Notes under the pieces: generated by a model | What the model saw: only the letters and a program-made list of their open reading frames with translations | Databases searched by the model: none | What the model was told of the DNA's origin: nothing | From: Sipunculus nudus | Taxonomy: Eukaryota > Annelida > Sipuncula > Golfingiida > Sipunculidae | DNA: 64,000 bases | Assembly: GCA_026874595.1 (NCBI GenBank) | Contig: CM049317.1 | Location: forward strand, 52,287,618-52,351,617 | Reading direction: 5' to 3' | Position numbers and translations under genes: made by a program | In this document: positions 63,301-64,000 of the stretch, piece by piece | Position numbering within the stretch: position 1 is the stretch's first letter | Layout of the letters: every line of letters begins with the position of its first letter

Positions 63301-63920
63301 GTTCCTGATAGCTTAACAATCATGCATTTTCCTCAGACCATCAATTCACTGTGTTTTAACCAGACATAGGTGATATATATTTCTGTTGTCATAGAAAATT
63401 TTCAACAAATTGGCAAATTGGTTCTTCAAAATTTGACTGGAAGTTGTGAATCTCAGTCCATGATGTCACAGGTCATGCTTGGCAGCTGAGCCGCATGACC
63501 CATGGGTCACTTGTTATATAATAGCTATATATTGCCCTTCGACTTTCGAAACACTAGGCATAGAACGTACAATTTAAATATCTAAAGAAACTACAGCATA
63601 ACGGGCTGTCAAACAGTGTAATTTGGGCGTATTATTCGCGAAGGTTTTATTTTCGCGATAACTTTTTCGTTCGCGAATATCGCGAATATTAAAACCTCGC
63701 AAACGATAAGCCAACCACAGTATAATACACCCCCTACCCCCCAACACACACACACGGGTCATTGCGTACACTCACCTCAGCTCCCACCATTTCTGGTTGT
63801 AATTCACTTTGGTTGTGTCTCCTTTGAAAACGGACCACCGCCATTGATCAATCAGGAACCCGAATGGAAGGAATGCGATTTTCTTGAGAGCCTGACTCAT
63901 CAAAAAGTTAATATCGGCCT
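55104..63920 (-). CDS. ACE: Second ACE paralog, 3' part only (four last coding exons)
   Basis: Head-to-tail neighbour of the complete gene. Exons 63920-63776, 59928-59830, 58193-58071 and 55350-55104 match exons 10-13 in length (145, 99, 123, then the terminal exon), phase and motif order. Residues for the carboxylate site (Lys, His and Tyr of AKFHV..YAYIR), both chloride sites and the C-terminal disulfide are kept. The zinc exons would lie beyond base 64000, so activity cannot be judged. It is more diverged from the complete gene than cassettes A and B are from each other. No duplicated exons are visible in the part seen. Confidence 0.9.
55351..58070. other. Last intron of the ACE paralog
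   Basis: AT-rich. Holds the TC/TA microsatellite and, at about 57270-57420, a GTGGTCGT-rich repeat related to sequences near 22680-22800, 35270-35370 and 52520-52690. A run of GAGTCC/CCGAGT words at about 57470-57910 is another degenerate repeat. Confidence 0.55.
57069..57215. repeat. (TC)n(TA)n(TC)n(TA)n microsatellite
   Basis: Two TC-then-TA blocks separated by CATATATATTGACGCTG, in the paralog's last intron. Confidence 0.9.
58071..58193 (-). CDS. ACE: ACE paralog, exon-12 equivalent
   Basis: 123 nt. [40 protein letters not shown]. Acceptor TTGACAG|ATATTT, donor ATGAG|GTACGA. Confidence 0.9.
58285..58840 (+). repeat. Interspersed repeat pair, copy 2 (CACCGCACACAGGCTGC family)
   Basis: Same landmarks as 9555-10050. 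It begins about 90 bp upstream of the paralog's exon-12 equivalent. Confidence 0.65.
58915..59022 (+). mobile_element. tRNA-like SINE copy 3, degraded
   Basis: Shares CGCCGGACTTGTGCGCCACC, GTTATGGGTTCGGATC and the CCCCTGA..TTCTTCGTAAC tail with copy 1. The B box is damaged. Confidence 0.6.
59450..59815. repeat. About 20-bp minisatellite (GGATCTGTATAATAATTCAC)
   Basis: About 17 diverged units; it ends a few bases before the 3' end of the paralog's exon-11 equivalent, on the intron side. Confidence 0.75.
59830..59928 (-). CDS. ACE: ACE paralog, exon-11 equivalent
   Basis: 99 nt. [33 protein letters not shown]. Acceptor ATTCACAG|ATGTAA, donor ATCAG|GTGGGT. The residue two before the substrate Tyr is Tyr here, where both cassettes of the complete gene have Thr (human testis Val518, S1 pocket). 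Confidence 0.9.
60340..60396. repeat. (TA)n microsatellite
   Basis: TA run with one TTTA break, in the paralog intron upstream of its exon-11 equivalent. Confidence 0.9.
61079..63515 (+). mobile_element. Second copy of the TTTTTAGCTCAGCTGA element
   Basis: Same termini as the intron 1 element but a different interior, made of diverged units built on GGTCAAAGGTCAAGGTCACA and CTTTCACATATAGCTCACCTAC. It has no coding capacity for a transposase that I can see. It lies in the ACE paralog intron after its exon-10 equivalent. Confidence 0.75.
63630..63722. repeat. TCGCGAAAAT-type short repeat
   Basis: TTCGCGAAGGTTTTATTTTC, CGCGAATATTAAAACC and CCAACCACAGTA. Diverged relatives occur at about 15046-15110, 18985-19105, 43735-43800 and 44925-44995. 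It ends about 50 bp from the paralog's exon-10 equivalent. Confidence 0.55.
63776..63920 (-). CDS. ACE: ACE paralog, exon-10 equivalent
   Basis: 145 nt. [44 protein letters not shown]. Acceptor CTATTCCAG|AGGCC, donor GAG|GTGAGT. The upstream exon is outside the window. Confidence 0.9.
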
Positions 63921-64000
63921 CTGGAATAGAATCAGACAGATCAATTATAGTATGCTCTCACTGTGAGTTCACCGCGGTGTCACAATTTTTGACGTACTCC

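Overview
The window is eukaryotic genomic DNA, AT-rich, intron-dominated and full of simple-sequence and interspersed repeats. The repeat families (elements starting TTTTTAGCTCAGCTGA and ending CCATGGGTCACTTGTT, TCGCGAAAAT-type fragments, tRNA-like SINEs, GGTGGCGCCACC palindromes) look like those of a lophotrochozoan, most likely a bivalve mollusc. That assignment is inference from repeat style. The only protein-coding signal I can support is on the minus strand and belongs to one family: single-domain angiotensin-converting enzyme (ACE, peptidase family M2).

Layout, in minus-strand gene order. (1) 63920-55104: the last four coding exons of an upstream ACE paralog whose 5' part lies beyond base 64000. 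(2) 55103-47733: spacer of about 7.4 kb, repeats only. (3) 47732-10773: a complete ACE gene, with a signal-peptide exon, a 17 kb first intron, and exons 2-13. The join gives 643 residues and keeps zinc, catalytic, carboxylate-binding and both chloride-site residues. (4) 5977-3052: an extra, intact copy of the last three exons (11B-12B-13B) with no 5' exons of its own. (5) 3051-1: nothing coding.

The striking feature is internal exon duplication. Three internal exons occur twice in tandem (3a/3b, 6a/6b, 8a/8b) and the last three exons occur twice as a cassette (A and B). Within each internal pair the copies have the same length (103, 98 and 125 nt), the same splice phases and intact AG/GT sites. 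None of these lengths is a multiple of 3, so including or skipping both copies shifts the frame. They are therefore predicted to be mutually exclusive. Exon 8 carries the zinc motif HEMGH, and its two copies differ at the two positions (human testis ACE 391 and 403) that distinguish the S2 pockets of the human N and C domains. The exon 6 copies differ at the position of human Thr282, next to the carboxylate-binding Gln281. The predicted outcome is a combinatorial peptidase: 2 x 2 x 2 x 2 = 16 proteins from one locus, with variation placed at the substrate pockets and the C-terminal membrane-attachment tail.

Possible splicing-control structures sit beside these pairs. A 56-nt intron separates 6a from 6b. 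A 48-bp minisatellite of about 23 units replays the end of exon 6 plus its 5' splice site. Paired CACGTG motifs lie just inside the introns after both 8a and 8b. All joins are by eye; no transcript data were available.
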